Below are positions 1-7,489 of a stretch of DNA of 10,861 nucleotides, in pieces; positions within the stretch are counted from its first letter, which is position 1; each line of letters begins with the position of its first letter. The stretch comes from JALVIU01 sp964462295 (GTDB lineage: Bacteria; Atribacterota; JALVIU01), in NCBI GenBank assembly GCA_964462295.1, contig CAYWXH010000054.1, positions 1 through 10,861 on the forward strand, in the 5' to 3' direction. The notes below the pieces were generated by a model. It was given only the letters and a program-made list of their open reading frames with translations. It was not told where the DNA came from and made no database searches. Made by a program: the position numbers and the translations under genes.

Positions 1-1215
1 ATTTTTGATAAAAATGGAGAGATAATAGAATACAGTGCCGTTGGAAGGGATATTACAGAAGAAAAGAGAAGAGAAGAAGAGTATATAAAGATCCAAAAAC
101 TCGAAGCCCTTAATTTTTTAGCAGGGGGCATTGCGCATGATTTTAATAATATATTAACGGGAATAATGGGAAAAATTGGTATAGCCAAATTAATAGGGGG
201 TAAAGACAGTAAACTAAAGGAAAAACTAGAAGAGGCAGAAGCGGCAACTCTAAGGGCCAGAGATCTTGCAAATAAACTTCTTACTTTTTCAAAAGGTGGG
301 GAACCTGTAAAAGAGATAGTTCCTATTTCCAAAATAATAAAAGAAGAAGTGCTTTTTTCTCTTCATGGTTCAAATGTTGAAAGCAAGCTTGAGATACCCG
401 AAGATCTATGGTATGTAAGGATGGATAGATCACAAATTGGTCAGGTGATACAAAATCTTGTTATAAATGCCCTTCAGGCTATGCCAAATGGGGGGTATCT
501 AACAATAAGTGGAGAAAATATCATATTATCTGATGATAGCTCTCTTCCTCTTTCACCTGGGAAGTATGTCAAGATAGGGATAAAAGATACTGGGGTAGGG
601 ATTCCCCAAGAGAATTTAAAGAATATATTTGACCCATATTTTACTACAAAAGAGAGTGGGTCTGGCCTTGGTCTTGCTATAGTATATTCCATTATCAAAA
701 AACATAATGGTCATATAGAGGTGTTTTCTCAAAGAGGAGAAGGTACTGAGTTTGTAATATATCTCCCTGCTGTAGATGAGATCCCATCTCCGAGTGTAAA
801 AAGTGTAGAGGTGAAAAAAATAAAAAGAAAAACGGCCAGAATACTAATAATGGATGATGATGAACTTATTATATCAGTGCTTAGTGATATACTTTCATAC
901 TTAGGACACAAAGTAGAGGTCTCAAGAAGTGGAGAAGAGGCAATTAAACTTTACAAAGAGGCCAAAGGAGCTGGTACTCCTTTTGATGTTGTAATAATGG
1001 ATTTAACAATAAAAGGAGGGATGGGGGGAAAAGATGCATCGCGTGAAATTTTAAAATTTGACCCTTCTGCAAAAATAGTGGTATCAAGTGGGTATTCAGA
1101 GGATCCTATAATGGCAGAATATAAAAGATACGGCTTTCAGGCAGTACTTAAAAAACCTTATACTATAGAAGCAGTTTCCACCCTCTTAGACGACCTTTTA
1201 AAAGACATTTCATGA
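1..1215 (+). CDS. Hybrid sensor histidine kinase (PAS end, HisKA, HATPase_c, receiver), 5' truncated by window edge
   Basis: The open frame runs from base 1 without a start, so this is the last 404 residues of a longer protein. Counting from base 1, residues 1-20 look like the end of a PAS/PAC domain (VGRDITEEK). Residues 35-100 are the dimerisation/phosphoacceptor domain, with GGIAHDFNN and the likely phosphorylated His46 (bases 136-138). The ATPase domain has Asn156 of the N box, DTGVGIP at 196-202, an F box at 210-216 and GSGLGLA at 220-226. A receiver domain covers about 279-400, with acidic Asp285-287, phospho-acceptor Asp334 in VIMDL (bases 1000-1002) and Lys385. All catalytic motifs look intact. 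The stretch around Asp334 (DLTIKGGMGGKDA) is typical of deltaproteobacterial-type hybrid kinases. The ATG at 166 lies inside the phosphoacceptor domain and is not the start. The signal sensed is unknown. No terminator is seen after the stop, so read-through into the glycerol operon is possible. Confidence 0.93.
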   Translation: MFDKNGEIIEYSAVGRDITEEKRREEEYIKIQKLEALNFLAGGIAHDFNNILTGIMGKIGIAKLIGGKDSKLKEKLEEAEAATLRARDLANKLLTFSKGGEPVKEIVPISKIIKEEVLFSLHGSNVESKLEIPEDLWYVRMDRSQIGQVIQNLVINALQAMPNGGYLTISGENIILSDDSSLPLSPGKYVKIGIKDTGVGIPQENLKNIFDPYFTTKESGSGLGLAIVYSIIKKHNGHIEVFSQRGEGTEFVIYLPAVDEIPSPSVKSVEVKKIKRKTARILIMDDDELIISVLSDILSYLGHKVEVSRSGEEAIKLYKEAKGAGTPFDVVIMDLTIKGGMGGKDASREILKFDPSAKIVVSSGYSEDPIMAEYKRYGFQAVLKKPYTIEAVSTLLDDLLKDIS

Positions 1216-1216
1216 C

Positions 1217-1244
1217 TTGACAAAATTTAAGTTTGATGTATAAT
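1217..1244 (+). promoter_or_regulatory. Consensus sigma70-type promoter of the glycerol operon
   Basis: TTGACA at 1217-1222 and TATAAT at 1239-1244 both match the vegetative consensus fully and are 16 bp apart. The -35 box starts one base after the stop codon of the upstream kinase gene. The predicted start of transcription is near 1251, which gives a leader of about 155 nt before the ugpB start. The sequence match is seen directly; activity is inferred. Confidence 0.8.
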
Positions 1245-1270
1245 ATAAATGGAAATTTTATTTATATTAT
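1240..1270. promoter_or_regulatory. Perfect 11-bp inverted repeat over the -10 box and start point, candidate operator
   Basis: ATAATATAAAT at 1240-1250 is repeated in inverse orientation as ATTTATATTAT at 1260-1270, with a 9-bp spacer. The left arm shares five bases with the -10 box and the right arm falls just after the predicted transcription start. A repressor would be expected to bind in such a place. The arms are pure A/T in an A/T-rich stretch, so chance is a real alternative. No regulator gene in the window can be assigned to it. Confidence 0.4.
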
Positions 1271-1341
1271 GTAATTATTAGGAATTTTCAATTTAATAAA
1301 AATTTATATTTTATTCACACAGAATTTATTGAAGTTTTAAT

Positions 1342-1381
1342 TTAAGAAGTTAATGTAAGCTAAAGTTTCGTAGTTTCTTAA
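1342..1381 (+). promoter_or_regulatory. Possible hairpin in the ugpB leader
   Basis: Bases 1342-1352 (TTAAGAAGTTA) can pair with 1371-1381 (TAGTTTCTTAA) to form an 11-bp RNA stem with two G-U pairs. An 18-nt loop holds a minor 4-bp stem. The structure ends 10 nt before the Shine-Dalgarno AAGGAGGTG (1392-1400). No T tract follows, so it is not an intrinsic terminator. It could protect the mRNA 5' region or affect translation, or be fortuitous. I recognise no riboswitch class. Confidence 0.25.
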
Positions 1382-1406
1382 AAACAAAAATAAGGAGGTG
1401 TAGTTT

Positions 1407-2735
1407 ATGTTTAACAAGAAGTTGTTGTTTGTCTTAGTTTTATCGTTTTTACTTATCTTTACAGGTATTTCCTTTGCAAAGGTAAAGATTCAATTTTGGC
1501 ATGCTATGAGTGGGTGGAGAATTGACCTACTTAAAAACATGGCACAAGACTTTATGAAACAGTATCCGGACATTGAGGTAGATGTGCAGTACACAGGAAG
1601 TTATCGTGACACACTAAATAAGTTTAAGGCAGCTGTGCAGGCAGGAAATCCTCCTCATATTGTACAGGTTTATGATATCGGTACCCAGCAGATGATAGAT
1701 AGTGGTCTTATGATTCCAGTTGGGGATCTTATTGCAAAAGACCCCACTATTGATTCTGGTGTATTTATGGATCAGGTAACAAACTACTATAGAGTAGGTG
1801 GGAAACTCTATTCTATGCCATTTAACTCCTCTAATCCAATCCTTTACTACAATAAGACCATGTTTAAAGAGGCAGGTCTTGATCCAAATAGACCACCTCG
1901 TACCTTTGAGGATATCTTAGCAATAGGCAAGAAGTTCCTCAAAAAAGATGATAAAGGAAACATTGTACAAACAGCTATTACCTGGCCAATGCATACATGG
2001 TTCTTTGAGCAGTTTATGGCAAATCAGAATGCACCACTCGTAAACAATGGAAATGGCAGACTTGCAAGAGCAACAAAGGCTATATTTAATTCTCCTGCAG
2101 GACTTAAGATCTTTAAGTTCTGGAAAGAGCTTACAAAAGAAGGCCTTATGTTAAACACTAAAAAAGAGGATTGGGATGCCGCAGATCAGTACTTCATTTC
2201 CAAAAAAGTTGCAATGCTTATAACTTCTACCTCTGATGTTACCTTTATAGAAGAACAGGCAAAGAAACAGGGTTTTGAGCTTGGCACATTCTTCCTTCCA
2301 AGACCAAAAGATTCAGAAACAGGTGGTGTAGTAATCGGTGGTGCAACACTTTGGATGTCTAAAGACCATCCAAAGAAAGAGATTGATGCTGCATGGACAT
2401 TTGTAAAATGGATGGCATCTGAAAAACCACAAATTACATGGCATACAAAGACAGGATACTTCCCTGTAAGAAAAGATGCAGTTCTTACCCTTATGTCAAA
2501 TGGTTACTATCAGACTCATCCAAATCACCTTACAGCATTACTCCAACTCCTTATGTCTAAACAGACATTTGCAACAAATGGTGCTGTAATTGGTCCATTC
2601 CCAAAAGTAAGAGATATAATAGAAAGTGCAATCGAAAAGATGCTCGCAGGAGATATGTCCTGTGAAGAGGCACTTTCTTGGGCAGAAAAACAGGCAACAA
2701 AGGCAATCGAAGATTATAACGAACTTTACAAATAA
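1407..2735 (+). CDS. ugpB: ABC transporter substrate-binding protein, glycerol-3-phosphate type (UgpB-like)
   Basis: This is an extracytoplasmic solute-binding protein of family 1 (442 aa, close to E. coli UgpB) that would deliver glycerol-3-phosphate or a glycerophosphodiester to the UgpA/UgpE permease. Residues 1-24 form a signal peptide (MFNKK, a hydrophobic core, then SFA before KVKIQFW). No lipobox cysteine is present, so it is secreted or anchored by that segment. Matches to UgpB include FWHAMSG (30-36), NPPHIVQVYDIGT (81-93), PFNSSNPILYYNK (138-150), IGGATLW (310-316) and the WHTKTGYFP region (345-353). By eye, Tyr66, Ser142, Tyr351 and Arg402 fall where UgpB contacts its ligand. The UgpB ligand glutamate is replaced by Asp90. 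The start is fixed by AAGGAGGTG six bases upstream. It is the first gene after the promoter. Substrate is inferred from similarity and from the following glycerol genes; a sugar is less likely. Confidence 0.9.
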   Translation: MFNKKLLFVLVLSFLLIFTGISFAKVKIQFWHAMSGWRIDLLKNMAQDFMKQYPDIEVDVQYTGSYRDTLNKFKAAVQAGNPPHIVQVYDIGTQQMIDSGLMIPVGDLIAKDPTIDSGVFMDQVTNYYRVGGKLYSMPFNSSNPILYYNKTMFKEAGLDPNRPPRTFEDILAIGKKFLKKDDKGNIVQTAITWPMHTWFFEQFMANQNAPLVNNGNGRLARATKAIFNSPAGLKIFKFWKELTKEGLMLNTKKEDWDAADQYFISKKVAMLITSTSDVTFIEEQAKKQGFELGTFFLPRPKDSETGGVVIGGATLWMSKDHPKKEIDAAWTFVKWMASEKPQITWHTKTGYFPVRKDAVLTLMSNGYYQTHPNHLTALLQLLMSKQTFATNGAVIGPFPKVRDIIESAIEKMLAGDMSCEEALSWAEKQATKAIEDYNELYK

Positions 2736-2750
2736 ACTGTTTTGAGGATT

Positions 2751-2790
2751 AGAAAGGAGAAGGGTAAATTTACCCTTCTCCTTTCTTTTT
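2751..2790 (+). terminator. Strong intrinsic terminator/attenuator between ugpB and ugpA
   Basis: Bases 2751-2786 form a perfect 36-bp palindrome: AGAAAGGAGAAGGGTAAA followed by its exact reverse complement. TTTT at 2787-2790 continues directly from the stem, making a T-rich end. In RNA this is a stem of about 16 bp with a tiny loop. It lies 15 nt after the ugpB stop and 29 nt before the ugpA start. The likely role is partial termination plus 3'-end protection, so that binding protein exceeds permease and downstream enzymes. The palindrome would act on either strand. Confidence 0.85.
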
Positions 2791-2819
2791 ATAATAAATC
2801 ATATAGGTGAGGATATGTT

Positions 2820-3692
2820 ATGAGAAAAAATTATGGAACTGCCTATCTTTTACTTATACCTACTTTTATTGTTATAATTTCTTTTATTTATTACCCTGCA
2901 TATTATACATTTAAACTTAGTTTTCATAGAATGACCCCCTTTGGTAATAGGATTATCTATGTAGGATTAAAAAACTATATAAGACTTTTTCAAGATCCAG
3001 AATATATTCTTTCTATAAAGATTACTTTTTGGTTTTTGGTTTTTACCGTATCTTTAGGTATGCTCTTATCTTTTCTTTTTGCATTACTTTTGAATCAAAA
3101 GGTGCCAGGAACAAAATTTTATCGTACACTTATTTTCGCCCCATATGCTATATCCCCTGCTATTGCAGGTACACTTTGGGCGTTTCTTTTAAATCCTGTA
3201 GTTGGTCACCTTAACTATTTATTATTAAAATTTTTCGGTCTCCAAGTCGAATGGCTTACAACTCGCCCTTATGCCTTCTTTGCAGTAGCCCTTGCTACTG
3301 TATGGAAAAATCTCGCTTTTGGTATAATCTTTTATCTTGCGGGATTACAGGGGGTGCCAGATGATATAATAGAGGCTGCAATGATAGATGGAGCAAGTGC
3401 ATTTCGTAGAGTAGTGAGCATAATACTCCCATATCTTTCTCCAATTACCTTCTATCTTATCATTATGAATATTATCTCTTCTATGTTTGCATCCTTTGGT
3501 ACCATAGATGTTATGACAGCAGGAGGGCCTGCTGGAAGCACATCTATTCTAATGTACAAATTATTTTTGGATGCATTTACATATAGTAGGACAGGTGCCG
3601 CTGCGGCCCAAACTGTAATTCTTTTCATATTCATGGTAATTGTAACCATTGTTTACTTTAAGTACGGACAGAAGACTGTACATTATCAATAA
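2820..3692 (+). CDS. ugpA: ABC transporter permease, UgpA-like
   Basis: This is one of two integral membrane subunits of the glycerol-3-phosphate-type importer (290 aa, normal length for UgpA/MalF-type short permeases). Hydrophobic segments lie at about 8-32, 68-92, 103-124, 152-174, 205-226 and 262-280, giving six membrane helices. The cytoplasmic EAA loop that docks on the ATPase is at 185-208 (EAAMIDGASAFRR, then IILPYLSP). The C-terminus, with GAAAAQTV at 259-266 and a final HYQ, resembles E. coli UgpA (AAQSVV, ending in RYQ). The start has AGGTGAGG at 2805-2812, seven bases upstream. It follows the ugpB terminator, so it depends on read-through or an unseen promoter. It should pair with the next gene product; no ATPase gene lies nearby. 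Confidence 0.9.
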   Translation: MRKNYGTAYLLLIPTFIVIISFIYYPAYYTFKLSFHRMTPFGNRIIYVGLKNYIRLFQDPEYILSIKITFWFLVFTVSLGMLLSFLFALLLNQKVPGTKFYRTLIFAPYAISPAIAGTLWAFLLNPVVGHLNYLLLKFFGLQVEWLTTRPYAFFAVALATVWKNLAFGIIFYLAGLQGVPDDIIEAAMIDGASAFRRVVSIILPYLSPITFYLIIMNIISSMFASFGTIDVMTAGGPAGSTSILMYKLFLDAFTYSRTGAAAAQTVILFIFMVIVTIVYFKYGQKTVHYQ

Positions 3693-3704
3693 AGGGGTAT
3701 AGCT

Positions 3705-4541
3705 ATGCATAAAAAATATAAAACGAGAGATATTATATTAAAAGAGATTCTTTTGATTGTTGTATCAATTATTATGATTGCACCTGTTATTCTTGCACTT
3801 ACTATGAGTTTTCAGACACCATCTGAAGTTTTTTCATTTCCACCTAAGTTTTTGCCCAAATCTCTCTATATAGGGAATTTTATTACTGCCATAAAGAGGG
3901 TAAATATGGCAAGACTTATGTGGAACAGTACTATAATGGCGGTAGTTATTACATTGGGGAAACTTTTTACAGGAACCCTTGCGGGTTATGCATTTTCTAA
4001 TTTTCGTTTCCCAGGAAAAAATACGCTCTTTATGATACTCTTTTTTACGCTTTTCTTGCCTGCTGAGATGGTTATGATCGTACCTTTGTTTTTGATGATG
4101 AAACATTTACACTGGATAAATACCTATCTTGCACTTACTGTTCCATTTCTTGCAAGTGCAACAAATACATTTTTAATGAGACAGCATTTTCTTACTATCC
4201 CGAAGGAACTTGAAGATGCAGCTATTATAGATGGCGCAGGTCCTATTCAGTATCTTACTAAGATCCTCTTGCCCCTTTCTTTACCTATGTTGGGGGGTGC
4301 AGCAATAATTAATTTTGTATATGCATGGAATATGTATCTATGGCCGCTTATTGCAACTACAGAAGATAGAATGAAAACAGTCCAGGTTGGTGTAAAGATG
4401 CTATTTATTTCAGATGCTGCAAAAAATTGGGGTGTAATTATGGCAGGAACAGTGCTTGTAGCTATTCCTACCCTGGTGGTATTTTTCCTTATACAGAATC
4501 TCTTTATAAAGAGCCTTGTAAGATCAGGTATGAAAGGATAG
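3705..4541 (+). CDS. ugpE: ABC transporter permease, UgpE-like
   Basis: This is the second membrane subunit of the importer (278 aa, usual for UgpE). Hydrophobic segments lie at about 14-35, 73-97, 107-131, 140-158, 195-216 and 247-268. The EAA loop is at 168-194 (ELEDAAIIDGAGP, then ILLPLSLP), with the conserved Gly and LP in place. Resemblance to E. coli UgpE is clear in the membrane core: LPAEMVMIVP against LPVEV, then SATNTFLMRQHF against SATATFLFRQFF, and YAWNMYLWPL against YGWNQYLWPL. The start is 12 nt after the ugpA stop, with AAAGGGG at 3691-3697 as ribosome site. Together with UgpA it would form a heterodimeric channel that needs two ATPase subunits from elsewhere in the genome. Confidence 0.91.
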   Translation: MHKKYKTRDIILKEILLIVVSIIMIAPVILALTMSFQTPSEVFSFPPKFLPKSLYIGNFITAIKRVNMARLMWNSTIMAVVITLGKLFTGTLAGYAFSNFRFPGKNTLFMILFFTLFLPAEMVMIVPLFLMMKHLHWINTYLALTVPFLASATNTFLMRQHFLTIPKELEDAAIIDGAGPIQYLTKILLPLSLPMLGGAAIINFVYAWNMYLWPLIATTEDRMKTVQVGVKMLFISDAAKNWGVIMAGTVLVAIPTLVVFFLIQNLFIKSLVRSGMKG

Positions 4542-4548
4542 TGATAAT

Positions 4549-6045
4549 ATGAGATATATTATGGCCCTTGATGAGGGGACGACAAGCGCTAGAACTATAA
4601 TATTTACAGATGAAGGAGATGTTGTTTCTGTAGCTCAAAGGGAATTTACACAGTATTTTCCAAAACCTGGTTGGGTTGAGCATGATCCAGAAGAAATCTT
4701 TGAAACTCAGGTAGCTACTATGCGGGAGGCACTTAATAAGGCAGGGCTTACAGGTAAAGACATTGCCGCAATAGGTATCACCAACCAGAGAGAAACTACA
4801 ATTCTTTGGGATGAGGATACAGGGAGACCTGTATACAATGCTATTGTATGGCAGTGTAGGAGAACAGGGCCTATAGTAGATGAATTAAAAGAGAAGGGAT
4901 ATGAAGAAATCTTTAGAAAAAAGACAGGACTTGTCCTAGATGCCTATTTTTCTGGAACGAAAATTAAATGGATATTGGATAATGTAGAGGGTATAAGAGA
5001 TAAGGCAAAGAGAGGAAAGATAAAGTTTGGCACCATTGATAGTTACCTTGTCTATAGACTTACAGGGGGTAGGGTTCATATAACAGATTATACAAATGCC
5101 TCACGAACACTTCTTTACAATATAAGAAACTTAAAATGGGATGATGAATTATTGGAAATCCTATCTATCCCAAAAGAGATACTCCCAGAGGTTATGTCAT
5201 CCTCATGTATTTATGGTTATACAGATCCTAATATACTGGATGCAGAAATCCCTATATCAGGTATCTTGGGAGATCAACAGGCCGCTTTGTTTGGGCAGGG
5301 GGCATTTTATCCAGGAATGGCGAAAAATACCTATGGAACAGGAAGTTTTCTTCTTTTGAATACAGGAGATTCCCCAGTAGAATCAAAAAAAGGCTTGCTT
5401 ACAACCATTGCATGGGGTATCGATGATAATATACATTATGCACTTGAAGGTTCTATATTTATAACAGGTGCAGCAGTACAGTGGCTTCGTGACGGCTTAG
5501 GAATTATAAAAGAATCAAGAGATATTGAAGAACTTGCAAGGAAGGTCGATTCCTCAGGAGGTGTTTATTTTGTACCTGCATTTACAGGCCTTGGGGCACC
5601 TTATTGGGATATGTATGCCAGAGGTATGATTATAGGGCTTACACGGGGTACAAAAAAGGAACATATTGCAAGGGCAACCGAAGAGGCTATTGCCTTTCAG
5701 GTAAAGGATGTACTTTTGATTATGGAAGAAGAGTCAGGGGAGAAACTATCATCTTTGCGTGTAGATGGTGGGGGTGCAAGGGATGACCTTCTCTTACAGA
5801 TTCAAGCTGATTTTTTAGGTATTCCTGTAGAGAGGCCTATAATTATGGAGACTACAGCCCTTGGTGCATATTATGCGGCTGGTCTTGGCGCGGGGATATT
5901 CTCTGGTATAGAGGAAATAGAAAAAAGATGGAAAAAAGATAAGGTTTTTTATCCTTCAATAGATGATAAAGAGAGAAAAAAGTGTTATAATAGGTGGAGA
6001 AAGGCTATAGAGAAGGCTATGAGATGGGAGGATAAAATTGACTGA
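4549..6045 (+). CDS. glpK: Glycerol kinase
   Basis: ATP-dependent phosphorylation of glycerol to sn-glycerol-3-phosphate in the cytoplasm; FGGY kinase family, 498 aa, essentially the length of E. coli GlpK. The phosphate-binding loop is LDEGTTSAR at 7-15; the usual Gln of DQGTTS is Glu here. ITNQRETT is at 77-84 and the first FGGY signature region is near 160-173. GDQQAALFGQ at 241-250 holds the likely catalytic base Asp242, GTGSF is at 263-267, and GGGARDDLLLQIQADFLG at 407-424 is the second signature. Compared by eye with Firmicute enzymes, the loop before GDQQ lacks the DYHF-type histidine phosphorylated by HPr, so PTS control is unlikely. The gene starts 7 nt after ugpE, with AAAGGA (4533-4538) inside ugpE. 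It feeds the oxidoreductases that follow. No glpF facilitator is present. Confidence 0.96.
   Translation: MRYIMALDEGTTSARTIIFTDEGDVVSVAQREFTQYFPKPGWVEHDPEEIFETQVATMREALNKAGLTGKDIAAIGITNQRETTILWDEDTGRPVYNAIVWQCRRTGPIVDELKEKGYEEIFRKKTGLVLDAYFSGTKIKWILDNVEGIRDKAKRGKIKFGTIDSYLVYRLTGGRVHITDYTNASRTLLYNIRNLKWDDELLEILSIPKEILPEVMSSSCIYGYTDPNILDAEIPISGILGDQQAALFGQGAFYPGMAKNTYGTGSFLLLNTGDSPVESKKGLLTTIAWGIDDNIHYALEGSIFITGAAVQWLRDGLGIIKESRDIEELARKVDSSGGVYFVPAFTGLGAPYWDMYARGMIIGLTRGTKKEHIARATEEAIAFQVKDVLLIMEEESGEKLSSLRVDGGGARDDLLLQIQADFLGIPVERPIIMETTALGAYYAAGLGAGIFSGIEEIEKRWKKDKVFYPSIDDKERKKCYNRWRKAIEKAMRWEDKID
6026..6031 (+). promoter_or_regulatory. Shine-Dalgarno fixing a TTG start
   Basis: GGGAGG at 6026-6031, inside the end of glpK, is six bases before TTG at 6038. 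The protein read from that TTG begins MTEEIYDVIIVGAG, the right distance before the FAD-binding glycine motif, so the non-ATG start is well supported. The start overlaps the glpK stop by 8 nt, suggesting translational coupling. Confidence 0.75.
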
Positions 6046-7489
6046 AGAGATCTATGATGTAATTATAGTAGGTGCAGGTATTGTAGGTGCAAGCATCTTT
6101 AGGGTACTTAATCAGTATAAGCTTAAAATACTTCTTTTGGATAAAGAAAATGATGTCTGTGCAGGAGGCGCCTCGAAGGCCAATTCCGCTATTGTCCATA
6201 CAGGCTATGACCCCAAACCAGGCACCCTTAAGGCAAAGACAAATGTAAGAGGGAATAAATTGTGGCACAAATGGATGCCCGAACTTGATATCCCCTTTGT
6301 CCCTATGCCTACACTTATTGTAGGGATAGATGAAAAAGATTTACATGTGCTTTTAGAGCTTAAGGAAAGAGGTAGGATAAATGGGGTATATGGAGAGATT
6401 ATTGGGGAAGAGAAACTACATGAAATAGAACCACAAATCTCGCCTAGGGCCAAGTTTGCCCTTCATTTTGAAGGAAGTGGTTCCATTGGACCTACCCGTG
6501 CCGTGTATGCCCTTGTAGGAAATGGAGTAAAAAATGGTGGGGAGTATAGACTAAATACTGTTGTTACAAATATAGAAAAGGTAGATGATGCTATAAAGGT
6601 TACAACAAATAATGGTATTTTTCAGACCAAGGTGCTCATAAATGCGGCGGGTCTTGGGGCAGATGATTTAATGAAAATGACGGGTGAGGATTGGTTTACA
6701 ATAAGACCCAGAAGAGGAGAGTACTTTGTGCTTGATAGTGCAGCTCCTATAAAGGTGAGAAATATTGTTTTTCCGACTCCAACCCCTATCTCTAAAGGAA
6801 TTTTGGTATTTACCTCTGTGGCAGGGGATGTCCTTATAGGTCCAACATCTGATGAAATACCCGAAGAAGATACATCTACAACACATGATGGATTGAGAAG
6901 GGTATTAAAAGGGGCTAAGAAGTTGTTTGATTTTCCATTTGAAAAATATACAATAATGAGTTTTGCAGGTCTTCGTGCATCAGGCTCTACAGGGGATTTT
7001 CATATAGCACATTCCAAAACCATAAAAGGTATGATAAATGTTGCAGGTATTGAATCTCCAGGTTTCGCTGCTGCTCCCGCTATATCGGAGATGGTAAGAG
7101 ACCTTACGGGAGAGCTTATAGATCTCAAGGAGAAAAAAGATTGGGATCCTACATATAAATTCCCCCCACTTATGAGATATCTTTCTATCGAAGAGAGAGA
7201 AGACCTTATAAGAAAGGATCCAAGATATGGTCATATAGTGTGTAGATGTGAACATGTAAGTGAAAGGGAGATTATAGATGCCATACATATGATCCCAGGT
7301 GCACGAGATATAGATGCCCTAAAGAGAAGACTAAAGGTAACAGCAGGTAGATGTCAAGGGGGATTTTGTTTACCTCGGATTATTGATATAATGGCAAAAG
7401 AACTCAATGTTCCTCCTCATGAAGTATCTAAATTTGGGAAGGGATCCTTTTATATCACAGGTTATACGAAAGAAGGAGATAAAAGATGA
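6038..7489 (+). CDS. FAD-dependent glycerol-3-phosphate dehydrogenase-like protein (GlpA/GlpO type II) with BFD-like [2Fe-2S] domain
   Basis: Probable oxidation of glycerol-3-phosphate to dihydroxyacetone phosphate with FAD. The 483-aa protein has two parts. Residues 6-360 are a DAO-fold flavoprotein with VGAGIVGASI (11-20) for FAD and ANSAIVHTGYDPKPG (48-62). That second motif matches type II GlpO enzymes; His54 falls where the catalytically important His of Mycoplasma GlpO lies. A C-terminal FAD contact, GIESPGFAAAPAI, is at 337-349. Residues 398-450 form a BFD-like domain with CxC (Cys402, Cys404) and CxxxxC (Cys439, Cys444), expected to bind [2Fe-2S]. The related L-2-hydroxyglutarate oxidases share the fold, but position next to glpK favours glycerol-3-phosphate. 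No membrane segment is present, so it should be soluble. It overlaps glpK by 8 nt and the next gene by 4 nt. From memory, Thermotoga maritima has a similar order downstream of glpK. Confidence 0.87.
   Translation: MTEEIYDVIIVGAGIVGASIFRVLNQYKLKILLLDKENDVCAGGASKANSAIVHTGYDPKPGTLKAKTNVRGNKLWHKWMPELDIPFVPMPTLIVGIDEKDLHVLLELKERGRINGVYGEIIGEEKLHEIEPQISPRAKFALHFEGSGSIGPTRAVYALVGNGVKNGGEYRLNTVVTNIEKVDDAIKVTTNNGIFQTKVLINAAGLGADDLMKMTGEDWFTIRPRRGEYFVLDSAAPIKVRNIVFPTPTPISKGILVFTSVAGDVLIGPTSDEIPEEDTSTTHDGLRRVLKGAKKLFDFPFEKYTIMSFAGLRASGSTGDFHIAHSKTIKGMINVAGIESPGFAAAPAISEMVRDLTGELIDLKEKKDWDPTYKFPPLMRYLSIEEREDLIRKDPRYGHIVCRCEHVSEREIIDAIHMIPGARDIDALKRRLKVTAGRCQGGFCLPRIIDIMAKELNVPPHEVSKFGKGSFYITGYTKEGDKR

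Noticed and set aside
166..168. ATG at 166 as the start of the histidine kinase
   Set aside because: The frame is open back to base 1 and the GGIAHDFNN phosphoacceptor motif lies before 166, so the ATG is internal.
1295..1315. Second A/T inverted repeat (AATAAAA ... TTTTATT) in the leader
   Set aside because: Only 7 bp of pure A/T in an A/T-rich stretch; easily expected by chance.
2790..2795. TATAAT after the ugpB terminator as a second promoter for ugpA
   Set aside because: No -35-like hexamer exists at 16-18 bp upstream; that region is the terminator stem.
3834..4106. Minus-strand open frames, for example 3834-4106 and 6980-7288
   Set aside because: They lie wholly inside clearly conserved plus-strand genes and show no recognisable domain or ribosome site.
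6038..7489. L-2-hydroxyglutarate oxidase as the identity of the DAO protein
   Set aside because: The fold is shared, but the HTGYDPKPG motif, the BFD domain and the glpK neighbour fit glycerol-3-phosphate better.
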